A DNA stretch of 64,000 bases, from positions 35,576,197 through 35,640,196 of the forward strand of contig NC_134509.1 of the NCBI RefSeq assembly GCF_027942865.1, given 5' to 3'. The notes beneath the pieces were generated by a model. The model made no database searches. It was given only the letters and a program-made list of their open reading frames with translations, and was not told the origin of the DNA. The DNA is from Odontesthes bonariensis. Its lineage: Eukaryota > Chordata > Actinopteri > Atheriniformes > Atherinopsidae. The translations under genes were made by a program, and so were the position numbers. Shown here one piece after another: positions 1-12,474 of the stretch. The first letter of the stretch is position 1. Each line of letters starts with the position of its first letter.

Positions 1-218
1 ACAACAATTTCATTCTTTAAACAATAAGGTAAAATAAAGAGACTAAATTGACATGCTTCAAATAACATTAAGGTCCAGAACGCATTTAAGAACATGTGAA
101 AACTGCGTTCCTGCTCAGCGCCTCCAAAACAATTCAAAGTGCTTTACAAACAATTCATAGCATAATCATATTTTTCAAACGTATTTTACAAATTTATCCA
201 ATCAGCGCTGTCAAAATG

Positions 219-240
219 AGAGAGAGAGAGAGAGAGAGAG
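219..240. repeat. (AG)n microsatellite
   Basis: Eleven AG dinucleotides in a row, just downstream of the hAT-like gene's stop codon. Confidence 0.9.
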
Positions 241-257
241 GTGTGTTTGTGGTACTA

Positions 258-2828
258 TTATTCCTTCACTTCAGCAACCTTTTGGTTGATTTCCTTTTCG
301 ATTTCCTCAAGGGATGCCCTCTTGTCCTTCGCAGTGCGACGCAAACTGTTTGATTTGGCAATAAAGGTCATATTGCCAGTGGATTCAGCTTTGTCAGCAA
401 AATCATCAGCTGTCTTTTCCAGGGCACCAATGTCCTTCACTCTATTCCTCTTCTTCAGCTCATCCAGCTCATCTCCAAGAGCCTTTCTTTTTTGCGCGCC
501 GATTTCCTTCACACTGGCTCTCTTCTGGTCATCGAGGTAAGTGTGGTATCGCTGTCTGGCTCCAGCCACAGAAAGCAAAAGCTCTTTGGTGATGGCCACA
601 TTTGTAACCCCACCAACAATCAGTCTCTGAGCAACCAAAGAGGCCTCCTTCTGGTTTTCAACTACCAACTCTTTATTGATCGAGAAGCCTCTCTCAACGC
701 TGGCCTGCCCGTGAGATAGGACAAGCAGCATCTTGACCACATGCCACACATTGACAAAGGATTTGCTGGTTCCCATTGTCTCATACAACGGGGTGTCCAC
801 TCTGTCTGTCTTGGGGTCGAATTCTCGGAAAGTTGCATGCCATCACACATCGACTCCTCAATGTGGTTGGCCTCAACAAGGTGGTGGAGCATTCTTTTCA
901 TTTGCACCAGGCACACCTCTTTTGATGACGCCATGCGCCTGGGGTCAAGGCACTGCATGCTCCTCACCAGCTGGTAATTCACAGGTGCCTTGCTCTGGAG
1001 CTTCGAGACTATGGCAATCGAGAATGTTTTACATTCCTTCCTCAGCTCCAGTGCTTGTCTCTCTGACACCTTTTTGGCTGATCTCAGCTGGTTGAGACAG
1101 GTTTCCGCTGAGAATCCCAGGTTGGTTTTACTGCCATCCTTATGCAAGCTGCTGTCCTGGAGAGGGATATGCAGTAGCTTCATGACTGACGTGGCATTCT
1201 TCAGAGGTTCTTCCTTGCAGAATCGCCCCATAAGTCCTGTGAATAACAAATGTAAAAATAGATAAGTAAATATACCCAATATTACAGGGAAACAGGGAAA
1301 TTTATTTATGCTACGTCAAATTACATTTGGTATCAAGAAAACTTGGAACACACACAGAACTAAAATAATAAACTAATGATAATAACAATAACAACAATAA
1401 GTAACAATAATACAAATAATCAATTGCCTTGAGTAATAAAATTACTGATAGTTTTAAACCTTACTTAATACATAGAAGTCAAAACAGTAACACAGATTAT
1501 GCACATTATGCACAGCAATGGCGGCCTGGATTAAATTCCACACACCAAACAGAATTTAATTCAGAATAGCCTCTAGGTGTTACTGTTGCTGCTCTTATTT
1601 GTTCAGAGCTGTTGAAGAACCCTCGTTCGAGGGCATTATATATTCAGAGCGTCAGGTTTAATTTACAAACACCTCCTTAACCATAGTGTTAAGGAGTACA
1701 CCCACTGGTCCATCTGATTTACTTTTAGGCGTTATAAAAAAAGTACAAAACAGACAGACAGACACACACGTGTAGAAAATAAAATTAAGATTCCTACCTT
1801 TCATCAGCTGAAGCATGTCCTCGCTGAGGAAGGGGAGCATTGGTTTGTCCATCTGATAGAGTGTAAGGAAGGGGGTGATCTCTCTCGCGATGCTGTTGAA
1901 GATCATCACTTTTGGGATGAACAGAAAATCCTTGGTACTGTTCTTCACAGCCTCAAAAGACTTAGTCTTGGGATCTGGAAGGTCACCTCGAAGCACTTTC
2001 TCTACGTAGATCTGCACGTAGGGCCAAAGCTTCAGAGCTCGGTCAGTCACGGTGACATTTTCAAGCCAGCGGTGCTTGCAGAATTTAAGCATCGCGGTGC
2101 TGCATCCAGTGGCCGTGACGAAATCCTGGTGGCGGGCCGGACAGTCGTGAAATAGCCTGTAGAGAGATGAAAGGGTATGCTCGACGTCCCAGCCAGTAGC
2201 CTTGCATCCATCTTTGAAGGCGTTGTGCATTATGTGCAAACCGCAGGAACCGATGTTGAGTAGTGACTTCACTTGCTTTTGCATCTCTCTCTGCAGAAGA
2301 CCGAACGCTTTCCAGTTCACGTGAGGACCGTCCATAGACGGCTGGATGAGGTTTTTCACTCCTGTCTCGGACAGCACGTTGCTGATCTTTTCAACAAGAT
2401 CCTCTGCAGTGGAATGCCCCAAGAATTCCGATCCTATGTATTTAGTTTTCACCTCTGCTCCGTCCCACAGCCTCACGTGAAGATCCATTTGTTTCGACTG
2501 TAATTGATGGTTCAAACTTTCGTCGAACAGCATGACGTACTTCGTTTGGTTCGAGACTTCTGAAAGTAAAAGGCTCTTCACATGAGGGGCGATCCCAAAT
2601 GTACACACATACGCACACTTCCTCTCTCCACAGCTGAATCTCCTAGCAATCTCGCTGTCGGGGAACATAGCGGCGAACAGCTTGCTTGTGTCTTCTGACG
2701 ATTTGTAAGAATAGTGTGAGTTCATTACTTTTAATGCCCATCAGGACTTTGTTTTTTGACTCGTGGATCGTCGTTTGCCTTATTGAAGAACCCGCGGCAC
2801 TGCTTCTCAACAAAATATTTTTTTCCAT
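258..2828 (-). pseudogene. hAT-like transposase-derived gene, two exons, two frameshifts
   Basis: The reading starts at ATG 2826-2828. Exon 1 is 1798-2828 and ends in donor GTAGGA; exon 2 starts at 1236 after acceptor TTATTCACAG and runs to a stop at 258. The join reads in frame across LMK-GLMGRF. Exon 1 carries the SHYSYKS and DESLNHQL blocks of a transposase-like family I recognise from many fish genomes. Exon 2 ends with LSHGQASVERGFSINKE, which resembles the hAT C-terminal dimerisation region, followed by a charged, probably coiled-coil tail. Frames shift near 2726 (after MGIKS) and near 820 (MQLSE to FDPKTD), so this copy is broken unless these are sequence errors. No terminal inverted repeats were found. 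The splice structure and long open stretches suggest a formerly selected or recently active gene. The family name rests on recognition only. Confidence 0.6.
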
Positions 2829-4129
2829 AACTTTTCCAGGGCCTGGAAATTTATTTTTAAAATTTCAAAACTTTTACAGGTTTTTCATGACCGTACAAAC
2901 CCTGAATCTCACAGTGGACAGAAAGACGGTCACCAGTTAACTTCTCCATTCATGTTGCTGTGTGACTTGGTTTGCCTCTTGATGGGGTAGGAAAATGTGA
3001 CATTTAAGGAAAAAAAATATGCTGATTGCCTCTTTTTTCAATTAATTAACTGATGTATTCCTAGATGTGAATATGATTCCATGTTTGTACAGGATGATGT
3101 GATTTTAAATGTGGATTTCTTTCTTTTTTTAAAAGTGGCGTTCTTATTGGACTGGAGCATGCACTATTACTACAAGCTGCTGTAGGCCACTGATTTTGGC
3201 TGGAACATGTATGAACAAACAGGAAACTAAAGTGAATATTGAAACTGTTCTGCAGAGCAGTTTTCTAGAAAATTAATTCATTGAGCAATTGCCTTGAAAA
3301 TTCAAGTGTTGTATTTTTTTTATTTCACCTATTTAATTTGACATTGTTTTATATGAATTTATATGGAAATGTAGCTATTGATAAATTAAGTTTTTAATAC
3401 TGAGTCAAAAGATAGGATGTGTTTACCAATGTCAGTTACAGCATCTGTATGAAAATACGAAAGAAGCCCTTCTTAAACAGTTGACACTCTTGACAGAACC
3501 TGAATCTATTTCCCAAGATCATGTCAGATGATGGCAGGAGTCTGTTGACTGGCCAGCTTGTTTATAAGAGGGTCCTATAGTAAAACTGTTTCTTATGATT
3601 TATGAAGGTATTTACTGTGCGACTTCATTTAACATTAAATTGTTCTGTGATAGGGTATTGGGCCACTGTTAAAATCTGATTTTTTTTTTTGTTCTAATAT
3701 TCAATATTTGTGAGGAAAAATGATTTACAACAAAGAATTTTATGAAAAAAAAAAGATTTCACAAAGATGGTAATATTTCAACACTGAAGTCATAAAAAGT
3801 CTGAAAATAAAATGGTTGCATCTAGACAAGACGAGTAATGGCATTGATTAAATTTTTCCGTGTTTGCCAATTTACTGTTTCTACTGTACAGATATTTTAT
3901 AACTGCTAAATGGTCCTCTCAGTAGTCTGCATAATTTATACCTTCAGACAAGAGCGGGGAATTTTACCTAAAATTCCCTTAATTTGTTTTGTGAAGTTGC
4001 TCAAAATACATTACAAAAGTTACACACATTTGTGTATTTTTTAATAAAATGTCAAGTGTACCATTGGTAAATTGAGCTAAAGAAGTAAAAGAAATATTTT
4101 AGGCCCCTCGTCAGTGTGTTTTTGATATA
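2829..4129. other. AT-rich intergenic DNA, no gene seen
   Basis: No open frame of note and no recognisable repeat, apart from short homopolymer tracts near 3680 and 3745. Confidence 0.5.
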
Positions 4130-4400
4130 CACCAATCTGCAATAACATTATGACTACTGACAGGTACAGTGGGCAACACTTCTCATTTTCTAACAATGTT
4201 CTGTTGGGAAAACCTGAGAGGGACAGCACTGAGCCTTGCAAAAACAGCTTAGGAAGAGCTAAAAATCAAGTCAAAGTGCCTCAGGTATTCCTCTGACATC
4301 CAAATGCTCCAGATACCAATCTGATGGGAATCTGTGGGAAGTAAGCCCAATACACAAAGACCCTCCTTACAACCTTAAAAGGCCCAAAGCATCCTTTGCT
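4130..4400. repeat. Degenerate dispersed fish repeat (copy 1)
   Basis: Contains the phrase CAATAACATTATGACTACTG followed by a tract that includes ACAGTGGGCAACACTTCTCA. A related stretch lies at 13835-13990 (CATAACATTAAAACAACC, then GTGAGTAACACTGCTCATC). I recognise this as a widely dispersed fish repeat but cannot assign its class. Confidence 0.5.
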
Positions 4401-4401
4401 A

Positions 4402-6150
4402 AGGTTGTGGTAATTAAATTAAATTCAATTAAATTCGATTCAGTTTTATTCATATAGCGCCAAATACAACAAATGTCATCTCAAGGCACTTAAATAGTAT
4501 AGTCTAATTCAAGCCAATTGGAATTCAATTCATTGTAATCAGAATTATTTTAAAAATAATCCAATTCATTCATATAGAGCCAATACAAAAACTATTTCCT
4601 AGCTAAGGAAACCAACAGATTGCACCGAAACTTGTCTTCAGTCCAATCTCCCGTCCTGAGCGTGCCTGCCTCAGTGGAAAGGAACGACTCCCTTTTAACT
4701 GGAAGAAACCTCTGGCAGAACCAGACTCAGGAAGGGTGGCCATCCGCCTCGACCAGCTAGGGTTTGAGAAGAAAGAAAAGAGGGGGAAAATCCACTGTAA
4801 CACCATTCAAAGAATATCTGTTGGAACAGAGAAACACGAGTTAATGACCACAATGTCACATGTACTTAATATCATTTGAGAAATTAAAAAGGGGAACAAG
4901 AGAGTAAAGTGAGGAAAGGAAGGGTGTGACAGATGAGGCCCCCCAGCAGCCTAAGCCTATAGCAGCTTAACTATGGGATGTTTCAGGATCACCTGAATCA
5001 ATCTGACCTGACCTGATCACCTATCAAAAAGGAAAGTTTTAAGCCTAGTCTTAAAAGTGGAAAGGGTGTCGGCTTCCATTTACTGTCAACTTATTCCACA
5101 AGAGAGGAGTTTGATAACTGAAGGCTCTGCCTCCCATTCTACTTTTAGAAACTCTGGGAACCACAAGTAAACCTCCAGTTTGGGAGTGAAGTGCTCTGTT
5201 AGGAAGATATCTTATAATGAGATATTTAAGATATTATAGAGCTCAGTCATTAAGAGCTTTATATGTGAGGAGAAGAATCTTAAATTAAATTCTGAATTTA
5301 ACAGCGAGCCAATGAAGAGAAGCTAAAACTGGAGAAATATGATCTCTTCTGTTAATTCTCATCAGAACTCTGGCTGCAGCATTTTGGATCAGCTGAAGGC
5401 TTTTCAGAGAATATGTGGGACAGCCCAATAATAAAGAATTACAGTAGTCCAATCTTGAAGTAACATATGCATGGACTAGTTTTTCTGCATCACTCTGACA
5501 CAAGATGTTCCTGATTTTAACAATATTACGAAGATGAAAGAAAGCAGTCCTAGAAACCTGTTTTATATGCGAGTCAAATGATAAGTTCTGGTAAAATATA
5601 ACTCCAAGGTTCCTCACTGTAGTACGAGAAGCCAAGGAAATACCATCTAGAGTAACTATATAGCTAGACAATTTCTCCCTAGAGCGCTCAGGTCCAAAGA
5701 TAACAACTTTAGTTTTGTCTGAATTTAGAAGCAGACAGTTCTGAGTAATCCAGGTCTTCATGTCTTTAAAACATGCTTGTAGTCTGACCAACCTATTGGG
5801 TTCATCTGTTTTTATAGATAAGTACAACTGAGTATCATCAGCATAGCAATGGAAATTTATGCCATGCTGTCTAATAATGTTACCTAATGGAAGCATGTAT
5901 AAAGTGAAAAGAATCGGTCCAAGCACAGAACCCTGAGGAACTCCATGACTTACTCTGGTGTGTGAGGAAGATTCTTCATTTAAAAGAACAAACTGAAATC
6001 TATCAGATAAATATGACTTAAACCAGCCTAATGCACTTCCTTTAATCCCAATAACATGTTCAAGTCTTTAATAAGATACTGTGATCGACCGTATCAAATG
6101 CAGCACTGAGATCCAACAGGACAGCTTTAGAAGTATCATTAGAACCTGAT
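4402..6150 (-). mobile_element. L2-type LINE, 3' part, antisense
   Basis: Read on the minus strand this is the 3' part of an L2 non-LTR retrotransposon. Reverse transcriptase sequence begins near 6140 ([18 protein letters not shown]) and continues at 5926 with [13 protein letters not shown], then the catalytic block [11 protein letters not shown]. It runs into the C-terminal region RLDYCNSLLLGCP and ends near 5285. The 3' UTR follows (4920-5285), with the AACTCCCTTTTAACTGGAAG block and a repeat-rich tail near 4430. The 5' end is missing. It meets a plus-strand L2 head to head at about 6150. About 210 codons of RT remain open, so it is not very old, but it cannot be autonomous. Confidence 0.8.
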
Positions 6151-6717
6151 TTGTATTTAGACGGCTTCTGTCCAGTTGATCTCTCTGAACTAACAACAGC
6201 AATAGTCTCTTCTAAACCATCAACTTGTGTTTTAGACCCAATCCCAACCAGACTGTTCAAGGAGGTTTTCCCATTAATTGACACTTCCATATTGGATTTG
6301 ATCAATCTGTCTTTGTTGACAGGATATGTACCTCAGACTTTTAAGGTTGCTGTAATTAAACCTTTACTTAAAAAACCTACTCTTGATTCAGAAGTGTTAG
6401 CTAATTATAGACCTATATCCAATCTCCCTTTTATGTCTAAAGTTCTAGAAAAAATAGTTGCAGCTCAGCTTTGTGATCATTTACACAGAAATAATGTTTG
6501 AAGAGTTTCAGTCAGGATTCAGAGTGCATCATAGCACAGAAACTGCACTGCTGAAAGTTACCAATGATCTCCTCTTAGCTCTGATAGCGGATTTGTGTTT
6601 GTGCTTGTCCTGTTGGATCTCAGTGCTGCATTTGATACGATCGATCACAGTATCTTATTAAAGAGACTTGAACATGTTATTGGGATTAAAGGAACTGCAT
6701 TAGGCTGGTTTAAGTCA

Positions 6718-7728
6718 TATCTATGTGGCGAGGAACTAAATAAAACTAGTCTTACTAAAGGGAAAACAAGGAAAACCCACAACGCCATCCTGGGAATTGC
6801 ACCCAGAGAATTAGGTTACGATATTAAAGGCACACAGGTAAGTCACTCAGGCAGCATGAGACGAGGTTCAAAGTTTAAAATACAACTTTTATTAATCTAT
6901 AAAAACTTGGTTAAAAACTTGGGCCAAGTGAGTGGACAAGAGCTAGTGGAAATAAGGGGCACTCCAAAATAAAGCAAAACAACCAAAATCCCCCATGTGC
7001 CAGACCACCGGCCACCAGCAACTGCAAAAGAAAGACAACTTAGAAAATGCAAAAAATAAATAAAACAAAACGAAAAAGTAATAAACTGAGTCAATAACAA
7101 AACACAACTAACAAAAGTAAAAGAACAGAAGAAACTACCAACTCAGGACAAACAATTTATAAAAGAGAAGTTTAAAACCAACTCCAGGTATTTGTGTCCT
7201 TAATCATCTGGTAGGCCAGGCAGACAAAGACAAGGTGGCTGGGAGGCAGCAGCAAAACGCAACCGCTTCGGACGAGCAGCAGGCGAGCAGCAGGCGAGCA
7301 GCAGGCGAGCAGCAGGCGAGCAGCAGGCGAGCAGCAGGCGAGCAGCAGGCGAGCAGCAGGCGAGCAGCAGAGAAGCGGAGCGGTGCAGTTTGAGCAATTA
7401 AAACATCAAGCAAAGCAGCAGCAGCTCCAGAGAGCCGATTGCGGTACCCTATAGCCGCAACACACGTACACACATGCACAACAACGGAGGGAGGGCGAGA
7501 GAGCTCGGAAACCGCCGCTGGCGTTCACCAATGGAGCCCACACAGCAGCAGGGAGCTGCACCTAAGCCATCACCCTGTCAGGCCAAATGATTTGACCCGG
7601 AAGTGAGTCTGTTGACAATACGCCGAGGAAGAACATGTGGGAGGACCGGCGCTTTTATAGTCGCCACCTCATTGATTGGCTGCAAGCAGCACTCATAGCA
7701 AGCAGCTGTAACAACATAGAGAATCACG
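6718..7728. mobile_element. Unclassified ~1-kb insertion inside the L2
   Basis: L2 sequence stops after AAGTCATAT and resumes at ATTTATCTGATAG, so roughly 1 kb was inserted. The insert holds A-rich DNA, an 11-bp minisatellite and a GC-rich 3' part. It begins TGTGGCGAGG near 6722, but I saw no matching inverted terminus. A short CAT/CATAT repeat at the junctions is the only possible target duplication. No transposase or RT reading was recognised. Confidence 0.45.
7274..7370. repeat. 11-bp minisatellite (GAGCAGCAGGC)n
   Basis: About nine head-to-tail copies of GAGCAGCAGGC, nearly perfect. On the minus strand it can be read as a Leu-Ala-Cys-Ser-rich periodic peptide, which is an artefact of the repeat and not a gene. 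Confidence 0.9.
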
Positions 7729-8189
7729 TCTATGCTGCTACATTTATCTGATAGATTTCAGTTTGTTCTTGTAAATGAAGAATCTTCCTCACACACCAGA
7801 GTAAGTCATGTAGTTCCTCAGGGTTCTGTGCTTGGAACGATTCTTTTCACTTTATACATGCTTCCATTAGGTAAGATTATTAGACAGCATGGCATAAATT
7901 TCCATTGCTATGCTGATGATACCCAGTTGTACTTATCTATAAAACCAGATGAACCCAATAGGTTGGTCAGACTACAAGCATGTCTTAAAGACATAAAGAC
8001 CTGGATGACTCAGAACTGTCTGCTTCTAAATTCAGACAAAATTGAAGTTGTTATCTTCGGATCTGAGCGCTCTAGGGAGAAATTGTCTAGCTATATAGTT
8101 ACTCTAGATGGTATTTCCTTGGCTTCTAGTTCTAAAGTGAGGAACCTTGGAGTTATTTTTGACCAGAATTTATCATTTGACTCGCATAT

Positions 8190-9418
8190 CAGGGCTCTCA
8201 AGTTTTCAAGTTTGCTTGGAGTGAGATTCGGGCGGGGCAGGGGCCGGGCCGTGTGCGCGGGGGGTTTCTTTAGTTTTTTTTTTTGGGGGGGGGTCCCTTG
8301 CAGTATCCCATCGCCATAAACTAGCTACTTAAAGAACAAAGATATTGTTTTATTTATACCAAAATCACAAATCTTCACTTTTACACTAAATTCTGCTATA
8401 TTTTAAAATAAATGGTTTTAGGTATGCAAAGTCTTAACAAACAAAAAAACAGACAAATGAAATTAAGAAAAACAAACATAACCCCAAATGGGCCCCTTGA
8501 GCAGTCCCTCTGTGTGTGTGTTTGTTTATGAGTGTTGTTGTAAGTGTTTGTGGCAGATTTTGATGCTTGATGACTGATATTGGGGGCTCCCATTTAAAGC
8601 ACTGTGGCTCAATGTCAGCCATTTTCACAGTCATGATGGATGACAGAGTTCCATTCAGAGCCAACGTGTTCCTGGTCTTGGTTTTATTGAGCCCCACCAT
8701 GGAAAAAACCCTCTCTGCATCAGCATTTCAGTGCGGCAGAACTAATACCAGTTTGGCAATTGTAGATAGCCTTATTGGGAATCTGCTCATACCAGTCACC
8801 TTTGAAAAAAATTAACCACGGAAGCCTAATTACACTCCTACATATTTTTCATTTTTCATTAAGTTGCTCATGTCAAAGGGTGTGTGCTGAATATTTAGGC
8901 CTACTACTCCAACGAACACTTTAATCGGCAGGTATTGGTCTTTTACAAGGAGTAGGAAAACTATAATAACTAATGAAAGATTAAAATAAATGAAGCTATG
9001 ACCTGCTGATGATCCTGACGGTTCTCTTCCACCTCCAGCTCGTCTACAACTTCTGCACGCATTCAGAGCATAAATAAATAGGCTATGTCCGCTGTGCATT
9101 CATGGTACGTGTGCTTGCGGCTGAAAGCTATTTCAGACCTCACCCGGCAACAAGAAATTCTGTTTTCTGATTGGCTGAGAAATTCTATTTTGTGATTTGC
9201 CAATGGTTTGCTAAATCAAGACGGCTGTACCAGAGCTATAGTTCTGAGCTGTACGAGCGCACCTGCCATTGACTCGTTTATAGTATAGGCCATTAGAATT
9301 TCTGTGCGACGAAGTTGATCATTTCTCAGCGTGAGAAATGGCATGTGTGGCGTGTGAGCGTGTGAACTTGTTGAAATACGTGTGTCTCACGCTCATTGCG
9401 TGAGACTTGAGAGCCCTG
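8190..9418 (-). mobile_element. Internally deleted hAT transposon (1229 bp)
   Basis: Perfect terminal inverted repeat CAGGGCTCTCAAGT, a typical hAT start. The flanks repeat CGCATAT (8183-8189 and 9419-9425), a 7-bp remnant of the usual 8-bp duplication. The host L2 reads through if the element is removed. On the minus strand a C-terminal transposase piece survives at about 8434-8700: SMVGLNKTKTRNTLALNG, a hAT dimerisation-type end, then WEPPISVIK and a frame change. Most of the transposase is absent, so it is non-autonomous. Confidence 0.8.
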
Positions 9419-9544
9419 CGCATATAAAACAGGTTTCTAGGACTGCTTTCTTTCATCTTCGTAATATTGTTAAAATCAGGAACATCTTGTCTCAGAGTGA
9501 TGCAGAAAAACTAGTCCATGCATTTGTTACTGCAAGATTGGACT

Positions 9545-11706
9545 TTAGGGCTATGCCTCTTCCTGACAGTCACCCAGCCACCCTGTGATCCTGGCTGCTC
9601 AGGTTCTGCTTGGGGGCGGCTAATGAAGCTAGCTACGCTAGGTGGCTCCGCACTGGCTAAAGGGACCTGGCTCACTATCGGTTGATTTTCAACAGTGCAT
9701 AGCCAAGCTTCCAATTCAGATAACCTCGCCTCCAAAACTACAAAAAGACTACATTTGTTACCTGTACCATTATCGCTAAAGGAGGCAGAGGAGTAACTAA
9801 ACATCTGACACACGGAGCAGGTGAAAGCAGGAGATGGAGGGAGAGAACTGGTAGCCATGCTAAGCTAGAGAGCCAGACACACTGCTAAAAATTGAGAATA
9901 AAGATTAAAGATCTGTAAGACTGTGTTAGAACAGAAAGGTAAGCTATAGAGTTAACTATGCAAAATTGTGGAAGTTATAGGTAGAACTAAAGTGATTATC
10001 AGTAGTCCAAGAGGAGCAAGAAATTCCACAGAACACAAGCAAGGTAACAGGAAGTGATGCAATACGTCTTACCGCAAAGCAAAGCGTCACAGTCCACTAA
10101 CCTTGAGGTGCACAGACTTTATCTCGGGGATCTTGTGTCCTCATACAATGAGATGGTGAAAAATGCCAGATCTGACTATATAATTGTCAACTGGTAACAA
10201 TGAATAAGAAAAACCCCAAAGTGTTGTTTGACACTGGGTTACCAAAATGGTTAACCTCTCTCTTTCTACAGGTGTGTTTCCCAATACATTTAAGCATGCC
10301 ATAGTGGAGCCCTTACTTAAAAAGACAGACTTAGACCCGACTGTCCTCAGTAATTTCAGGCCTATTTCAAAGCTACCACTCTTGTCCAAGATCCTAGAGA
10401 AGGTGGTCTCAGAACAATTGTTATTATTCCTGGATCAAAGTAACATCCATGAGACGTTTCAGTCTGGTTTCCGCAAACATCACTCTGTGGAGACAGCCTT
10501 GCTGAAAGTGTCCAGTGAAATTATGATGTCTGCTGATTCGGGAAAATGCACTGTTCTAGTTCTCTTAGGTCTGTCAGGTTCAGTTCTACATCGGTTCTCG
10601 TCATACCTTTCTGGGCATAGTTTTAGTGTCACAGCTAACCAAATAAGGTCTGAGTCAGTAGATCTGTTGTGTGGAGTCCCTCAAGGTTCTGTCTTGGGTA
10701 AAAATCATCCAGAGATTTTTTGATATTTCGTACCACATATTTGCTGATGATATCCAGCTTTACTGCTCTTTCAAGCCAACTGAGCTCCAGAGGCTAAATT
10801 CCTTAGTTCATTGTTTGGTGGACATAAAACAATGGCTAAATGATAACACCTTGCAGCTGACTGTGGACAAAACAGGTTATTGCCCCTGATGACTCCATTC
10901 CAGGGATTAACCAGTACTTGGGTGACTTGGGCCAGTATGTTAAACCGAGCCTAAGAAACCTTGGTGTTGTGTGTGACAAAGACATGTCATGAGTGCAACA
11001 CTGCAAACAGCTAACAAAAAATTGCTTTTTTCAAGTGAGGAAAATCTCCAAACTCAAGAAAATGGTGTCACAAAATGATTTGGAGCTGATCATTCATGCA
11101 TTTGTGTATTCGCGTTTAGACTATTGTAATACTTTGTTTTCATGTCTAGACAAGAAGGAGCTGTCTCGCCTGCAGTTAGTGCAAAATTCTGCAGCGAGAA
11201 TTCTGACCCGCTCTAATAGGAGGACTCACTTAACCCCTATTCTTAAAGCTCTTTATTGGCTGCCAGTTTCCTCTAGGATCAATTTTAAAATTTTGGTTTT
11301 AACTTTCAGAGCATTGCATGGTCAGGCTCCACCTTACATCAGTGATCTGATCCAGCCTCGGGATCTGAGGTCTGTGGATCAGAATCTACTGATGGTGCCA
11401 CGCACTTGTTTTCAGACCAGAATAGACCGATCCTTCCAGGCTGTTGCTCCCAGCCTTTGGAACGATCTTCCGCTCTCTCTGCGTTCGATGGAGTCTGTTG
11501 ACGCCTTCAAAAGGCAACTTAAGACCTATTTATTTGTTCAGGTTTTTGCTTAATTGTCTTGGGGTTGCTATGATTGTCACTGAGTTGCCTTGGCCTTTTA
11601 AACTTATACTTGTATGTACTTCCTAACTGTGTATTGTTTCTGTTGTAACTGTAAAGCGCTTTGTGACCCTGGTCTGTGAAGGGCGCTGTACAAATAAAAC
11701 TTACTT
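9545..11706 (+). mobile_element. Second L2-type LINE with inverted 5' segment (twin-priming structure)
   Basis: From about 10100 to 11706 it reads forward. A linker stretch has NKKNPKVLFDT; RT begins at 10247 (STGVFPNTFKHAIVEPLLKK) and continues through FADDIQLYCSFKPTEL at 10740 to a 186-codon C-terminal block at 10993-11553. The tail is GCTGTACAAATAAAACTTAC. From 9545 to about 10100 it reads in reverse: an ORF1-like start at 9858 (MATSSLPPSPAFTCSVCQM ... GGWVTVRKRHSP) with its 5' UTR to the right. A 5' part inverted next to a sense 3' part is what twin priming during target-primed reverse transcription leaves. RT is also internally deleted and frameshifted. Confidence 0.75.
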
Positions 11707-12474
11707 ACTTTCAAATCTCAGAACGGTTTAGGCCCAAAATATATCTGTGATATGTTCAGAGAATATAAACCTAGCAGAGCTTTTAAATCCAATGACTCAG
11801 GTCAGCTAGTCCAGTCCAGAGTCCAGACTAAACATGGAGAAGCAGCATTTAGCTGTTATGCTGCAAACAAGTGGAACAAACTGCCAGTGGAGATTAAACT
11901 TTCACCAAATTTAGACATTTTTAAATCCAGGTTAAAAACATTTCTTCTAGACTGTTGCTTGTTTTTAATAATTTAAATTATTTGTTTCTCTTTATGTTCT
12001 TTTATGTATTTTTAATGCTTCTTACACTCCCCGCTGCGATGCTTTTATTTTATATAAAGCACTTTGAATTGTTTTGTACATGAAATGTGCTATATAAATA
12101 AATTTGACTTGACTTGACTATAAGCCAAGTATACTTCACTATACTACTCTTAAGTTTATAAAATATAGTATATAAAAAGTAAACTTCAAGTATACTGCCT
12201 CAGTTTTAGTATAAAATAAGTACATTCGTAGTACACTTTAATTAACCACTTTTTACTAAGGGCATGGTTACAGCTGCCATCTTGCACCCTCATCATCACG
12301 GCTGCCATTTTGTCTGTGTCTTCCCCTCCTCTTCAATACACATGTCCACACTCAGACTAATGGTCTTTCTCCCATTGCTTGTTTATTTTGTACTTAGTAC
12401 TAGAAGACAATATTATTTATTAATGAAAGTACCACTGTTTTAATCATTGTGCCAACTTTAATAAATTCTATTCT

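Larger units (their letters stand above)
6151..12115 (+). mobile_element. L2-type LINE, plus strand, split by three insertions
   Basis: Pieces of one L2 ORF2 can be read in order: 6151-6717 (linker and early RT, with LKKPTLDSEVLANYRPIS and [17 protein letters not shown]), 7729-8189 (RT core with [15 protein letters not shown]), 9419-9544 (RTAFFHLRNIVKIR) and 11707-11976 (C-terminal FREYKPSRAFKSND to KSRLKTFLLD). A tail at 12050-12115 ends in TTTGACTTGACTTGAC. The gaps hold an unclassified insertion, a hAT element and a second L2. Several stop codons are present. About 60 residues between RLD and the QNGLGPKYI equivalent are absent, so the third insertion came with a target deletion. Confidence 0.75.

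Noticed and set aside
7200-7479. Cys/Leu/Ala periodic peptides and a CRISPR-like array
   Set aside because: Translation of an 11-bp minisatellite. Unit length, lack of spacers and the animal genome context exclude CRISPR.
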